Source of the DNA: Aquimarina latercula DSM 2041
GTDB taxonomy: Bacteria > Bacteroidota > Bacteroidia > Flavobacteriales > Flavobacteriaceae
Assembly (NCBI RefSeq): GCF_000430645.1
Contig: NZ_AUMK01000004.1
Location: forward strand, 62,001 to 126,000
Direction: 5' to 3'
Length of the DNA stretch: 64,000 nucleotides
The notes below the pieces were generated by a model, which worked only from the letters and a program-made list of their open reading frames with translations, was not told where the DNA came from and did not search any database. The position numbers and the translations under genes are program-made. Shown piece after piece: positions 51,512 to 58,888 of the stretch; position 1 is the first letter of the stretch; each line of letters starts with the position of its first letter.

Positions 51512-52267
51512 TTAGTTGGTTTGTAAAAATCTATCGTCAATTTTCGGTGCAATTGTATCTACTTTTTTAAAGTAGTCAATCATTGCATTCCTAATTTTAT
51601 AATTCAACTTATGAGCCTTGCCCGCTTTTTTAAAAAAATACATCTCACTACCACCATGATACAGATAATCATTAGTTGCTACGAAATAAACCTTGTCTTC
51701 GTTAATTTCCATATCATTAATCAAAGCTTTCACGATATTAAAATCTTCATCAACGGTCAATTTTAATCCAGAAATAGGATGTGCTTTTCTAGATTTTTGT
51801 AAATAGGAAATCAATTCTTTAATATGGGCGCCATTCATTTCCACAACTATGATACTATTCTCAAATGGCATCACCTGATAGGCAGTACGTGCGGTAACAT
51901 TACCTTTTGGAATTGGTGCTCGTATTCCTCCTTGATTTAATAATACCATATCAATGGCACTTTTAGTTTTTGAAATAAAAAAAGGATTGGCTTGTTCTAA
52001 TACGATATCGGCCATTAAATTACCAATAGCTGTATTAAGGTTTCCATCTCTTTTAGAGTAAGTTTCTGGAGCATACGCCAAGGTACTATCCAAAGTCTTA
52101 TTTACATGTTCTTTATAAGGTTTTATAAAAGCCTCCACATCTGAATTATCCAGAGTAGTATCATTTATTTCAATTCTCACTCCTTCTACTTTTATAAGAT
52201 GTTCTTTTTTCTTACAAGATGAGAAAACCAATATGAATGTAAGCAATAAGAAACTCTTATCAATCAT
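51512..52267 (-). CDS. 5'-nucleotidase C-domain lipoprotein
   Basis: A lipoprotein of 251 residues from ATG 52267 (an ATG at 52306 would add 13 and spoil the signal). The lipobox is FSSC. The body is the UshA-type C-domain, with NTAIGNLMADIV, LLNQGGIRAPIPKG (the substrate-binding NxGGIR) and TARTAYQVMPFENSI, ending YFVATNDYLYHGGSEMYFF. It precedes the metallophosphoesterase N-domain gene by 12 bp, so the enzyme is split over two genes in domain order C then N. The nucleotide substrate is inferred from the family. Confidence 0.85.
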   Translation of the reverse strand: MIDKSFLLLTFILVFSSCKKKEHLIKVEGVRIEINDTTLDNSDVEAFIKPYKEHVNKTLDSTLAYAPETYSKRDGNLNTAIGNLMADIVLEQANPFFISKTKSAIDMVLLNQGGIRAPIPKGNVTARTAYQVMPFENSIIVVEMNGAHIKELISYLQKSRKAHPISGLKLTVDEDFNIVKALINDMEINEDKVYFVATNDYLYHGGSEMYFFKKAGKAHKLNYKIRNAMIDYFKKVDTIAPKIDDRFLQTN

Positions 52268-52365
52268 ATTTTTTCGTAGGTAATTATGATCTATTATTTT
52301 ATCCATGTATTATAAAACTTGATTAATCCTTTCTCTAGCAGCTAATGTATAATTTTAATTCTATT

Positions 52366-52800
52366 TTACTGTATCAATCTAGCGGTTGCTTCTTTCAATA
52401 TATAATTACAGTGATCAACATCATCCGCATTTAATTCTAGTATTCCCGTTACTTCTATTATTTGGTCTGTTTTATAACCAGGTTTATTTTTAAAAATCAC
52501 TTCTACAATAGTTTCAGGACCAGCTCCCCCGCAGAAAAAACAAGATGACATTGGATTTCTAGAAACCATAAAAAACTCTTCTTTATAAGAAAAATCTAAA
52601 AAATAACCCCTGATACTAATTTTGGATCCTTCATAAGACTTTATTTTAGGTCCAAATGTTGGTTTCAAAAAATAATCATCATAATGTACGTTATAAATAT
52701 CTTGAAAACTAACATCTGTAAAATCATCCCATAACAATTTTTGCTGAGCCATAAGATGAAGTGGGATACTGAAGACCAGAAATAAAAATACTTTACGCAT
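52366..52800 (-). CDS. Exported DUF3299-like protein of the ABC operon
   Basis: A 144-residue protein with a signal peptide (about 1-19, ending LHLMAQ). The mature part has an OB-fold-like look: KISIRGYFLDFSYKEEFFMVSRNPMSSCFFCGGAGPETIVEV, then KTDQIIEVTGILELNADDVDHCNYIL. The CFFCGGAGP loop with two Cys is reminiscent of the DUF3299 proteins found beside MacB-like zinc ABC systems of Gamma-proteobacteria. It overlaps the permease gene by 8 bp. A metal-binding role is inferred. Confidence 0.62.
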   Translation of the reverse strand: MRKVFLFLVFSIPLHLMAQQKLLWDDFTDVSFQDIYNVHYDDYFLKPTFGPKIKSYEGSKISIRGYFLDFSYKEEFFMVSRNPMSSCFFCGGAGPETIVEVIFKNKPGYKTDQIIEVTGILELNADDVDHCNYILKEATARLIQ

Positions 52801-54004
52801 CGGCTAAAGTTTTAGAAATATTTAATTTAAATAAAGAATAAGAAGCAAAAATTGTAGCAAGTATTGTGGTAAAAAGTACTAGAGTGAATATAAAAAACTC
52901 TTCTGTATCAGGTATACTTATCTCCAATTGATACTGATATACCTCTGAAGCTAAGGTTGCAAATAGCAAAACACTTCCTCTACCTAAAATCCATCCTAAA
53001 ATGCATCCAATGATGGATAAAGAAAGTGCCTCGTAAAAAACTAATTTCAGCAATTGAAAGTTCGTTGCTCCATATGTTCTTAATAAAGCTAATTCATGTT
53101 TTCTTTCTCTAACAGTCTTTATTAGGTTAGTAAAAATACTTAACCCTGCTACAAGTAGTATTGCTATGGCAATTCCATTGATTGCCTGAAAACCAACACC
53201 TAAAAATCTCAATAATCGGTCAATCTCTAATTTTGGAAGTGCTGCCTGTAATGAGCTATTTTTATTGATAGATCTAGAAAGTTGCAAGGCCCCAATAGGG
53301 TTTCTGAAGTTTAATAATAAAGCTGTAATTTCTTTATGCTCTTCCTCGTGCTCTGTATGTTCTTCACCTTCTATGTGTTCTTCATCTGATGGATGCTCAT
53401 GAACTTCCCAAATACTTTCAAGATTTGTTATAATAAGATCATCTACCACTGTTCCTGTAGACACTAAAATTCCACTAACTACAAAAGGTTTATCATCGTG
53501 AATATCAATTTCATTTTGTATCAACCCATGAGAACTAACAAAAGTACTTCCAACGCTAAGGTTTAAGTTACTAGCTACTTTACTACCCAATACCGCTTCA
53601 AAATTTTTCGTGTTTAGTTTCCCTTCTTTACAGGTAGCATTATATTTAAGTAAATACTGACTAGAAGTTCCTAAAATCTTATAACTTTTATAATTATCAC
53701 CATAAGAAACAGGTATAGCTTCCTTTATCATAGGATTTTTACTTATCCTTAAAGCTTCATCTAGAGATATATTTCCAGTTGGGTTATCTATGTGAAAGAT
53801 AGTCGATAATACAAGTTGCAAAGGACTTCCTTTTGCGCCAACTACCATATCAAATGGTTTACTATTTTTCTCTAGATGATGATTAAGCTGTTTGCTTATT
53901 TGTAAAACAAAAGTAGCTAACAAAATACTTAACGTTAATAGCAAAACGCTAAGCATTGTATTAAGAGGTTTTGAAATGAGATTTTTAAACGCTAAGTATA
54001 ACAA
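52793..54004 (-). CDS. FtsX/MacB-like ABC permease with His/Glu-rich loop
   Basis: A 403-residue permease. TM1 lies at about 12-35 (LNTMLSVLLLTLSILLATFV), a large periplasmic domain at about 40-260, and three helices at the C-terminus (about 275-297, 320-350 and 365-395), the FtsX/MacB topology. In the periplasmic domain residues 202-223 hold six His (202, 204, 210, 216, 219, 223) among many Glu, as in EHIEGEEHTEHEEEHKE. This loop should bind zinc or a similar metal. It is 2 bp from the ATPase gene. Import or efflux direction is unknown. Confidence 0.85.
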   Translation of the reverse strand: MLYLAFKNLISKPLNTMLSVLLLTLSILLATFVLQISKQLNHHLEKNSKPFDMVVGAKGSPLQLVLSTIFHIDNPTGNISLDEALRISKNPMIKEAIPVSYGDNYKSYKILGTSSQYLLKYNATCKEGKLNTKNFEAVLGSKVASNLNLSVGSTFVSSHGLIQNEIDIHDDKPFVVSGILVSTGTVVDDLIITNLESIWEVHEHPSDEEHIEGEEHTEHEEEHKEITALLLNFRNPIGALQLSRSINKNSSLQAALPKLEIDRLLRFLGVGFQAINGIAIAILLVAGLSIFTNLIKTVRERKHELALLRTYGATNFQLLKLVFYEALSLSIIGCILGWILGRGSVLLFATLASEVYQYQLEISIPDTEEFFIFTLVLFTTILATIFASYSLFKLNISKTLADA

Positions 54005-54006
54005 AT

Positions 54007-54639
54007 TTAGAGGATTATATGTTTATCAAAATGTGGTCTAACTCTTTGATCATGGGTGATAATGACCAAATTACTTTTGCAAATCTGAGCCTCTTTTTTT
54101 AATAAGGAGATGACCCTCTCACAATTCTTATCATCTAAATTAGAAGTAGGTTCATCTGCTAAGATTACCTTTGGTTTATGTATAATCCCAAGAGCAATGG
54201 AAAGTCGTTGTCTTTGACCCTCGCTTAATTCTTGAACTTTCTTATTCCTAACATCAATTAAATCCAATTTCTCTATTAATCCTATTCTCCTTTCTTGATC
54301 TATTGTTTTTTTAGACAGTTTCTCACGAATTTTAATGTTCTCTAATAAACTTAAAGACTTAATAAAATATGCTCTTTGAAAAATTATTCCTATATGCTTA
54401 CCTCTGAAATTATTTAATTGATTTCTTGTAAGTTGTTGCACACAAGTATTACCAATAAATACATTTCCTTTTTTTGGAACTAAAAGACCAGCCATAATAT
54501 GTAACAACGTAGTTTTACCAATACCTGAGTCTCCCAAAATCAAAGCATTTTGTTCAAATGATAAATCTATGTCTGGAAAATAAAAAGTATTAGTTTTTGT
54601 GTTCTTATATGCAAACCTTAACGATGTCGTTCGGATCAT
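54007..54639 (-). CDS. LolD/MacB-type ABC ATPase
   Basis: A 210-residue ATPase. Walker A is GDSGIGKTTLL (about 36-46), the signature is LSEGQRQRLSIA (about 138-149), Walker B is VILADEPTSNLDD (about 158-170) and the H-loop is VIITHDQRV. It is of the small LolD/MacB group that pairs with FtsX-like permeases. The gene starts the leftward operon. Its start is 38 bp from the palindrome at 54677-54689, which also faces the MerC/folE operon. Confidence 0.92.
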   Translation of the reverse strand: MIRTTSLRFAYKNTKTNTFYFPDIDLSFEQNALILGDSGIGKTTLLHIMAGLLVPKKGNVFIGNTCVQQLTRNQLNNFRGKHIGIIFQRAYFIKSLSLLENIKIREKLSKKTIDQERRIGLIEKLDLIDVRNKKVQELSEGQRQRLSIALGIIHKPKVILADEPTSNLDDKNCERVISLLKKEAQICKSNLVIITHDQRVRPHFDKHIIL

Positions 54640-54676
54640 AAAAAAGTTTTGTCAAAAATAAATAAATATTATTAAC

Positions 54677-54689
54677 GCAACAAAGTTGC
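54677..54689. promoter_or_regulatory. GCAAC-N3-GTTGC palindrome, copy 2, between divergent operons
   Basis: GCAACAAAGTTGC (with outer C/G it becomes 54676-54690) is a perfect palindrome in the 103-bp gap between the leftward ABC operon and the rightward MerC/folE operon. Its right half overlaps the probable -33 element of the rightward promoter, so a bound repressor would block it. It could serve both directions. Confidence 0.7.
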
Positions 54690-54714
54690 GTTTGTAAATT
54701 ATACACTATCTTTG
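54685..54714 (+). promoter_or_regulatory. Promoter of the MerC/folE operon
   Basis: GTTG at 54685-54688 as -33 element and TATCTTTG at 54707-54714 as -7 element are 18 bp apart, near the Bacteroidetes consensus. Transcription would begin near 54721, 22 bp before the TTG start of the MerC-like gene. Confidence 0.55.
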
Positions 54715-54742
54715 CCCTCATTAAAATATATACACTTTTACT

Positions 54743-55147
54743 TTGAATATTTTACAAATACGCAGCAACTCCGATACCTTAGGTATTATAGCCAGTAGCT
54801 TATGTTTAGCACACTGCTTAGCAACTCCTTTTTTATTTCTAGCCAATACCGGCTCCACCTTATTTCAAGATGGACATTCTTTATGGTGGAAATCACTGGA
54901 TATTATTTTTTTAGGGCTTTCATTTATCGCAATTCGTCAAACCACTAAAACCACCACAAACCATAGAATAAAATATGCTTTTTGGTCAGCTTGGACGATG
55001 TTGTTATTTATTATAATGAATGAAAAACTATCAATTATACCGCTTCCTGAAGAAGTTATTTACGTAGTATCTTTAATATTAGTAGGATTACATTTTTATA
55101 ATAAGAAGTACTGCCGTTGTAAAGATGAAAAATGCTGCACAAATTAA
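54743..55147 (+). CDS. MerC-domain membrane protein with TTG start
   Basis: A 134-residue protein with four hydrophobic helices. The MerC-type feature is SLCLAHCLATPFLFL (about 18-32), with the Cys pair on either side of AH. The C-terminus is Cys-rich (CRCKDEKCC). MerC-like proteins move or bind mercury or other thiophilic metals. The only usable start is TTG at 54743: a stop lies at 54722 in frame and no upstream ATG exists. It is 6 bp before folE in the same operon. Confidence 0.8.
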   Translation: MNILQIRSNSDTLGIIASSLCLAHCLATPFLFLANTGSTLFQDGHSLWWKSLDIIFLGLSFIAIRQTTKTTTNHRIKYAFWSAWTMLLFIIMNEKLSIIPLPEEVIYVVSLILVGLHFYNKKYCRCKDEKCCTN

Positions 55148-55153
55148 TGCATA

Positions 55154-55831
55154 ATGAGCACTAAGAATCAAAACGAAATAGAATTAATTGGAGATGCGCA
55201 TATTTCCAATTCAACAGAAACTCCTTTACGGGCAAATGCTTTTGACACATCTGATGAAGACAAAATTAAAAACATACAACATCATTTTGCTGAAATCATG
55301 AAAGAGTTAGGACTTGATCTAACCGATGACAGTCTCTCTGGAACTCCTTACAGGTTTGCGAAAATGTATGTAAAAGAACTTTTTTACGGTCTAAATCCAA
55401 AGAACCGCCCTAAGACTTCCATTTTTGAAAATAAATATGGATATCAGAAAATGTTGGTTGAGCAAAACATCAATATTGATTCTTCTTGTGAACATCACTT
55501 TTTACCAATTGTTGGTACCGCACATGTGGGATACATTCCTAAAGAAAAGGTAATCGGGCTATCAAAAATCAATAGATTGGTAGATTATTATGCCCATCGT
55601 CCCCAAGTACAAGAAAGATTATGCTTACAAATTTTAAAAGACTTACAAGAAACTCTAGGAACTGAGGATGTGATTGTAGTAATACAGGCTAAACATCTTT
55701 GTGTTTCCTCAAGAGGAATTAAAGATAAAAGCAGTTTTACGACTACCATCGAATATAGAGGAAAGTTTATTGAACCGGATACTAGAAAAGAATTCTTTGA
55801 TGTTATAAACAAACCTTTTGAAAGTATTTAA
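55154..55831 (+). CDS. folE: GTP cyclohydrolase I (type IA)
   Basis: A 225-residue GTP cyclohydrolase I. The catalytic zinc ligands are Cys112 and His115 (SCEHHF, 111-116) and Cys183 (HLCVSSRG). The remaining motifs (GTPYRFAKMYV, GLSKINRLVDYYAHRPQVQERL) are complete. It makes 7,8-dihydroneopterin triphosphate for folate. Its location next to COG0523 GTPases and MerC-like genes, away from folate genes, suggests a second copy used under metal stress; this is a known arrangement in Zur regulons of cyanobacteria. It is 6 bp after the MerC gene. Confidence 0.96.
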   Translation: MSTKNQNEIELIGDAHISNSTETPLRANAFDTSDEDKIKNIQHHFAEIMKELGLDLTDDSLSGTPYRFAKMYVKELFYGLNPKNRPKTSIFENKYGYQKMLVEQNINIDSSCEHHFLPIVGTAHVGYIPKEKVIGLSKINRLVDYYAHRPQVQERLCLQILKDLQETLGTEDVIVVIQAKHLCVSSRGIKDKSSFTTTIEYRGKFIEPDTRKEFFDVINKPFESI

Positions 55832-55861
55832 ATGTTAGAAATCATTAAGTAAAAACCAATA

Positions 55862-56818
55862 ATGAGATATAAACTAACATTACTTTTGCTTTTCACTATT
55901 TTTAAGTGTTTTGTTTCTTTTTCCCAAAATGGGAAAATTATAGAAAAGGAAAGGTTAATTTTAAGTGATTCTATAATTACCAAAATTCACAAGGCTGATT
56001 CAGCCATGATTAAAGCACTTAAAAACATTGAATTTTTTCGAATTACATATCTATCAGACTCTCTTAAAGTTAAAGGTTTTATCGCTAAACCAGTTCAGAA
56101 AGGTAGTTTCCCTTGTATCATTTCAAATCGCGGAGGTACAGGTGAATTCGGGAAATGGAATGAGACTGGAGTGGGTTTCTTTTTAGGAAAACTTGCTAGT
56201 TGGGGATATGTAGTCGTGGCAAGTCAATACCGAGGTAATGATGGTGGTGAAGGACAAGAAGAAAGAGGCGGAAAGGACGTAAATGATGTACTAAGTCTTG
56301 TTAACACTTTAGGAGAAATTGATAATGCCGATACATCGAGAATTGGAATAGAAGGTGCTAGCAGAGGAGGTATGATGACATATCTTTCACTTAAAAAAAC
56401 ATGTCAATTCAAAGCTGCCGTTGTCCTTGCGGGTGCTGCTAATGCTTTCGAACATCTCGTACATAGACCCGATTTTGAAGAGAATGTATATGCCAAGGTT
56501 ATTCCTAATTATTATGAAAATAAAGAAAAAGAACTCAAAGCACGGTCGGCAGTATTTTGGGCTGATAAAATGTGTAAAACAACTCCAATGTTAATAATGC
56601 AAGGTAGCGCTGACTGGCGTGTTCCAGCAACAGAATCACTAGAGTTATTGAACAAGTTGTATGAATATAAACATCCAGTTCGTTATATTTTATTTGAAGG
56701 AGCTGATCACCGAATATCAGAATTTAGAAAAGAGTTTTTTGCCCAAACCAAAAGCTTTTTTGATTTTTATGTAAAAGAGCTTAATGATTTACCAAATATG
56801 GAGTTACATGGCAGATAA
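55862..56818 (+). CDS. Exported alpha/beta hydrolase (S9 peptidase-like)
   Basis: A 318-residue protein with a signal peptide (about 1-20, ending CFVSFSQ). The fold has LKVKGFIAKPVQKGSFPCIISNRGG, the nucleophile elbow GASRGG (GxSxG, about 166-171), the Asp of MQGSADWRVP and His of EGADHRI. This is a full Ser-Asp-His triad. Its closest groups are dienelactone hydrolase/S9 peptidase-like proteins. It lies 30 bp after folE and 140 bp before the second COG0523 gene. The substrate is unknown; cleavage of a metallophore ester is one speculative option. Confidence 0.8.
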   Translation: MRYKLTLLLLFTIFKCFVSFSQNGKIIEKERLILSDSIITKIHKADSAMIKALKNIEFFRITYLSDSLKVKGFIAKPVQKGSFPCIISNRGGTGEFGKWNETGVGFFLGKLASWGYVVVASQYRGNDGGEGQEERGGKDVNDVLSLVNTLGEIDNADTSRIGIEGASRGGMMTYLSLKKTCQFKAAVVLAGAANAFEHLVHRPDFEENVYAKVIPNYYENKEKELKARSAVFWADKMCKTTPMLIMQGSADWRVPATESLELLNKLYEYKHPVRYILFEGADHRISEFRKEFFAQTKSFFDFYVKELNDLPNMELHGR

Positions 56819-56958
56819 CCTTCTTTTATTTAAAAGATGGATTAGTATTAAAAGTGTTGTATTGTTATTCGGAAATATAATCCCCGTCTAATCCAGTGGT
56901 ATTTTACTCCTTTATTAATCTTCTTTAACCATATAAAATTTTACTTTTTTATTAAAAC

Positions 56959-57858
56959 ATGGAAGCTATAATTACAATTGTTGGTTTTTTGGGAGCTGGA
57001 AAAACGACACTTTTGAAGCATTTGGTAACAAGCTATATCAAGAATAATTGGAACCCTTTTATTGTTCTAAATGATTATGAAAATGCAAATCTCGATGCAC
57101 TTCAGCTTATCGATAAAATTGATCCTAAATGGATAAGAGCCCTTACAGGTAGTTGTATTTGCTGCAGTGGTATTAATGAATTGAGAGATCACGTAAACCG
57201 AATTCCAGTACGTACTAATGGAATTACTTTAATCGAAGCCAATGGCACTTCTGATGCATGTGCGCTAATGGAGTTCTTAGGTGTTGGACTTAACGATAGA
57301 TTCTTACCCCCTATCCAGATATCCGTTGTTGATGTAAAAAATTGGCAAAAAAGAGGAGAATATGATGAGCTAGAAGCAAATCAAGTACAAGTGTCTTCAT
57401 TGATTATCCTAACTCATCTTGAAAAAACAACTAAAAATAGACAAACTCTTGTTAGGAAAGAATTAAAAGCACTCAACCGATTCGCTAAAATTATGACAAT
57501 GGATGAAATTGATGCCACACTGCTTCCTGAATTTTTGCCTTCTAAAAACATCGCTCAAAAACTTGATCATCAAAAAGCACATTGGTCTTCTTGCTCCACA
57601 GATCTGCCAGATCTGCCCAACTTAGATTGCATATATACTATCTGCAATGCATTACCAAAAAGTATACTAAGGGTAAAAGGTTGCACAAAAATTGGAGACG
57701 AAAAAAAGTATACTTATTTTGAACGTAATCCAGATGGTCAAGTTTTTATTCGACCATTTAACGGCATACCTATCACAGGTCCAAAACTTCTTACTGTAGG
57801 ACCGGGAAGTGAATCTTCATTATTAGAAAAAGTTATCCAAACTAGTCTTAAAAAATAA
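56959..57858 (+). CDS. Second COG0523 GTPase, short form
   Basis: A 299-residue G3E GTPase. Walker A is GFLGAGKTT (9-17). The metal motif is SCICC (about 65-69), with the usual first Gly changed to Ser but all three Cys kept. The C-terminal domain (about 220-299) is shorter than in the 49282 gene (299 against 405 residues), and the base-recognition motif is weak (ILTHLE). It has no His-rich tail. It may be a second metallochaperone with a different client. It ends the rightward operon. Confidence 0.85.
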   Translation: MEAIITIVGFLGAGKTTLLKHLVTSYIKNNWNPFIVLNDYENANLDALQLIDKIDPKWIRALTGSCICCSGINELRDHVNRIPVRTNGITLIEANGTSDACALMEFLGVGLNDRFLPPIQISVVDVKNWQKRGEYDELEANQVQVSSLIILTHLEKTTKNRQTLVRKELKALNRFAKIMTMDEIDATLLPEFLPSKNIAQKLDHQKAHWSSCSTDLPDLPNLDCIYTICNALPKSILRVKGCTKIGDEKKYTYFERNPDGQVFIRPFNGIPITGPKLLTVGPGSESSLLEKVIQTSLKK

Positions 57859-58014
57859 AACTAAGACCCTAGTAAAATAAAAAAGAGTATCGCAGTAAAT
57901 AGACAATATGCTCTACATATTCTTTATAAATATACCAATCTATTTCCAAAAATGAATCAAATAATATTTGTGCTAATACCACAGAATTTTAAAATCCATT
58001 AACATAATATTAAC

Positions 58015-58027
58015 GCAACAGTGTTGC
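58015..58027. promoter_or_regulatory. GCAAC-N3-GTTGC palindrome, copy 3
   Basis: GCAACAGTGTTGC is a perfect-arm palindrome around AGT. Its right arm contains GTTG at 58023-58026, the -33 element of the promoter described at 58023-58053. It is 38 bp from copy 4. Confidence 0.7.
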
Positions 58028-58053
58028 AAAAACAAATATTATAATTAAGTTTG
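58023..58053 (+). promoter_or_regulatory. Promoter of the ABC/TonB-receptor operon
   Basis: GTTG (58023-58026), 19 bp, then TAAGTTTG (58046-58053) matches the Bacteroidetes promoter. Palindrome copy 3 covers the -33 element and copy 4 begins at the last base of the -7 element. A bound repressor at either site would block transcription. The start would lie near 58060. Confidence 0.7.
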
Positions 58054-58065
58054 CAACATAGTTGC
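58053..58065. promoter_or_regulatory. GCAAC-N3-GTTGC palindrome, copy 4
   Basis: GCAACATAGTTGC is a perfect-arm palindrome around ATA. It overlaps the final G of the -7 element and covers the expected transcription start. With copy 3 it forms a double operator. Confidence 0.7.
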
Positions 58066-58166
58066 TTTAAATACTCTTTTACAGTATAAACTATATGTTT
58101 TTTGATCAATTGTATAATTTGATTAAGGAACAAAAAGGGCTTAACTCTCAATTAAAAAAAACTCAT

Positions 58167-58862
58167 ATGCTTAAAGCAATAAATCTCACCAAAACATATG
58201 GTAAACATCAAGCACTTAGCCAATTAAATTTATCAGTTGATAAAGGAGAAATATTTTGTTTACTAGGTCAAAACGGTGCCGGAAAAACAACTACTATTAA
58301 TTTATTTTTAGGCCTAATTGAATCTACTAGTGGCGAAGCTTTAATTAATGGAGTTACCGTTACACCCAATAATAACAAAACCACTAACATGATTGCATAC
58401 ATCCCTGAAGTTGTGCAATTATACGGTAATCTATCTGGTACTGAAAATTTAAACTTCTTCAGTAGATTGGCGGGTTTTAAATACTCAAACAAACAGCTTT
58501 CTGACTTTTTATCAAAAGCAGGACTACAAGAAAACGCACATCAAAACAAGCTATCCTCCTACTCCAAAGGGATGAGACAGAAAGTTGGTATTGCCATTGC
58601 ACTTTCTAAAAATGCGGATTACATCTTCATGGATGAACCCATCTCAGGTTTGGACCCCAAAGCCACACTTGAGTTTACCAAAATTTGTAAAGAATTAAGC
58701 AATGACGGCAAGGCTATTTTTATGGCTACTCATGACATTTTTAACGCAGTCAATGTAGGAACAAAAATTGGAATTATGAAAGAGGGACAACTTGTACATA
58801 CTTCCAATACCGACTCTATAACCGCAACTCAACTACAAGATTTATACTTAAAAACTATCTAA
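58167..58862 (+). CDS. ABC transporter ATPase (ABC-2 type)
   Basis: An ATPase of 231 residues from ATG 58167, the start that fits the family (LKAINLTKTYGKH); an ATG at 58095 would add 24 unrelated residues. Walker A is GQNGAGKTT, the signature is SSYSKGMRQKVGIAIAL and Walker B is YIFMDEPISGLDP, with ATHD as the H-loop. It belongs to the CcmA/NosF-like group that pairs with ABC-2 permeases, of which two are encoded after the TonB receptor. It is the first gene after palindrome copies 3 and 4. Confidence 0.92.
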   Translation: MLKAINLTKTYGKHQALSQLNLSVDKGEIFCLLGQNGAGKTTTINLFLGLIESTSGEALINGVTVTPNNNKTTNMIAYIPEVVQLYGNLSGTENLNFFSRLAGFKYSNKQLSDFLSKAGLQENAHQNKLSSYSKGMRQKVGIAIALSKNADYIFMDEPISGLDPKATLEFTKICKELSNDGKAIFMATHDIFNAVNVGTKIGIMKEGQLVHTSNTDSITATQLQDLYLKTI

Positions 58863-58888
58863 ACGTAAAACAAATCAATTAACACACA

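Larger units (their letters stand above)
57859..58166. other. Control region of the ABC/TonB-receptor operon
   Basis: About 300 bp without a convincing gene, apart from a possible upstream start at 58095 for the ATPase gene. It holds two palindrome copies (58015-58027 and 58053-58065) and a promoter between them. The part 57859-58010 shows nothing further. Confidence 0.55.

Noticed and set aside
50585-52267. The split 5'-nucleotidase as a gene broken by mutation
   Set aside because: Each part has its own proper export signal (Tat and lipobox) and the order is C-domain first, so it cannot come from a simple frameshift of one gene.
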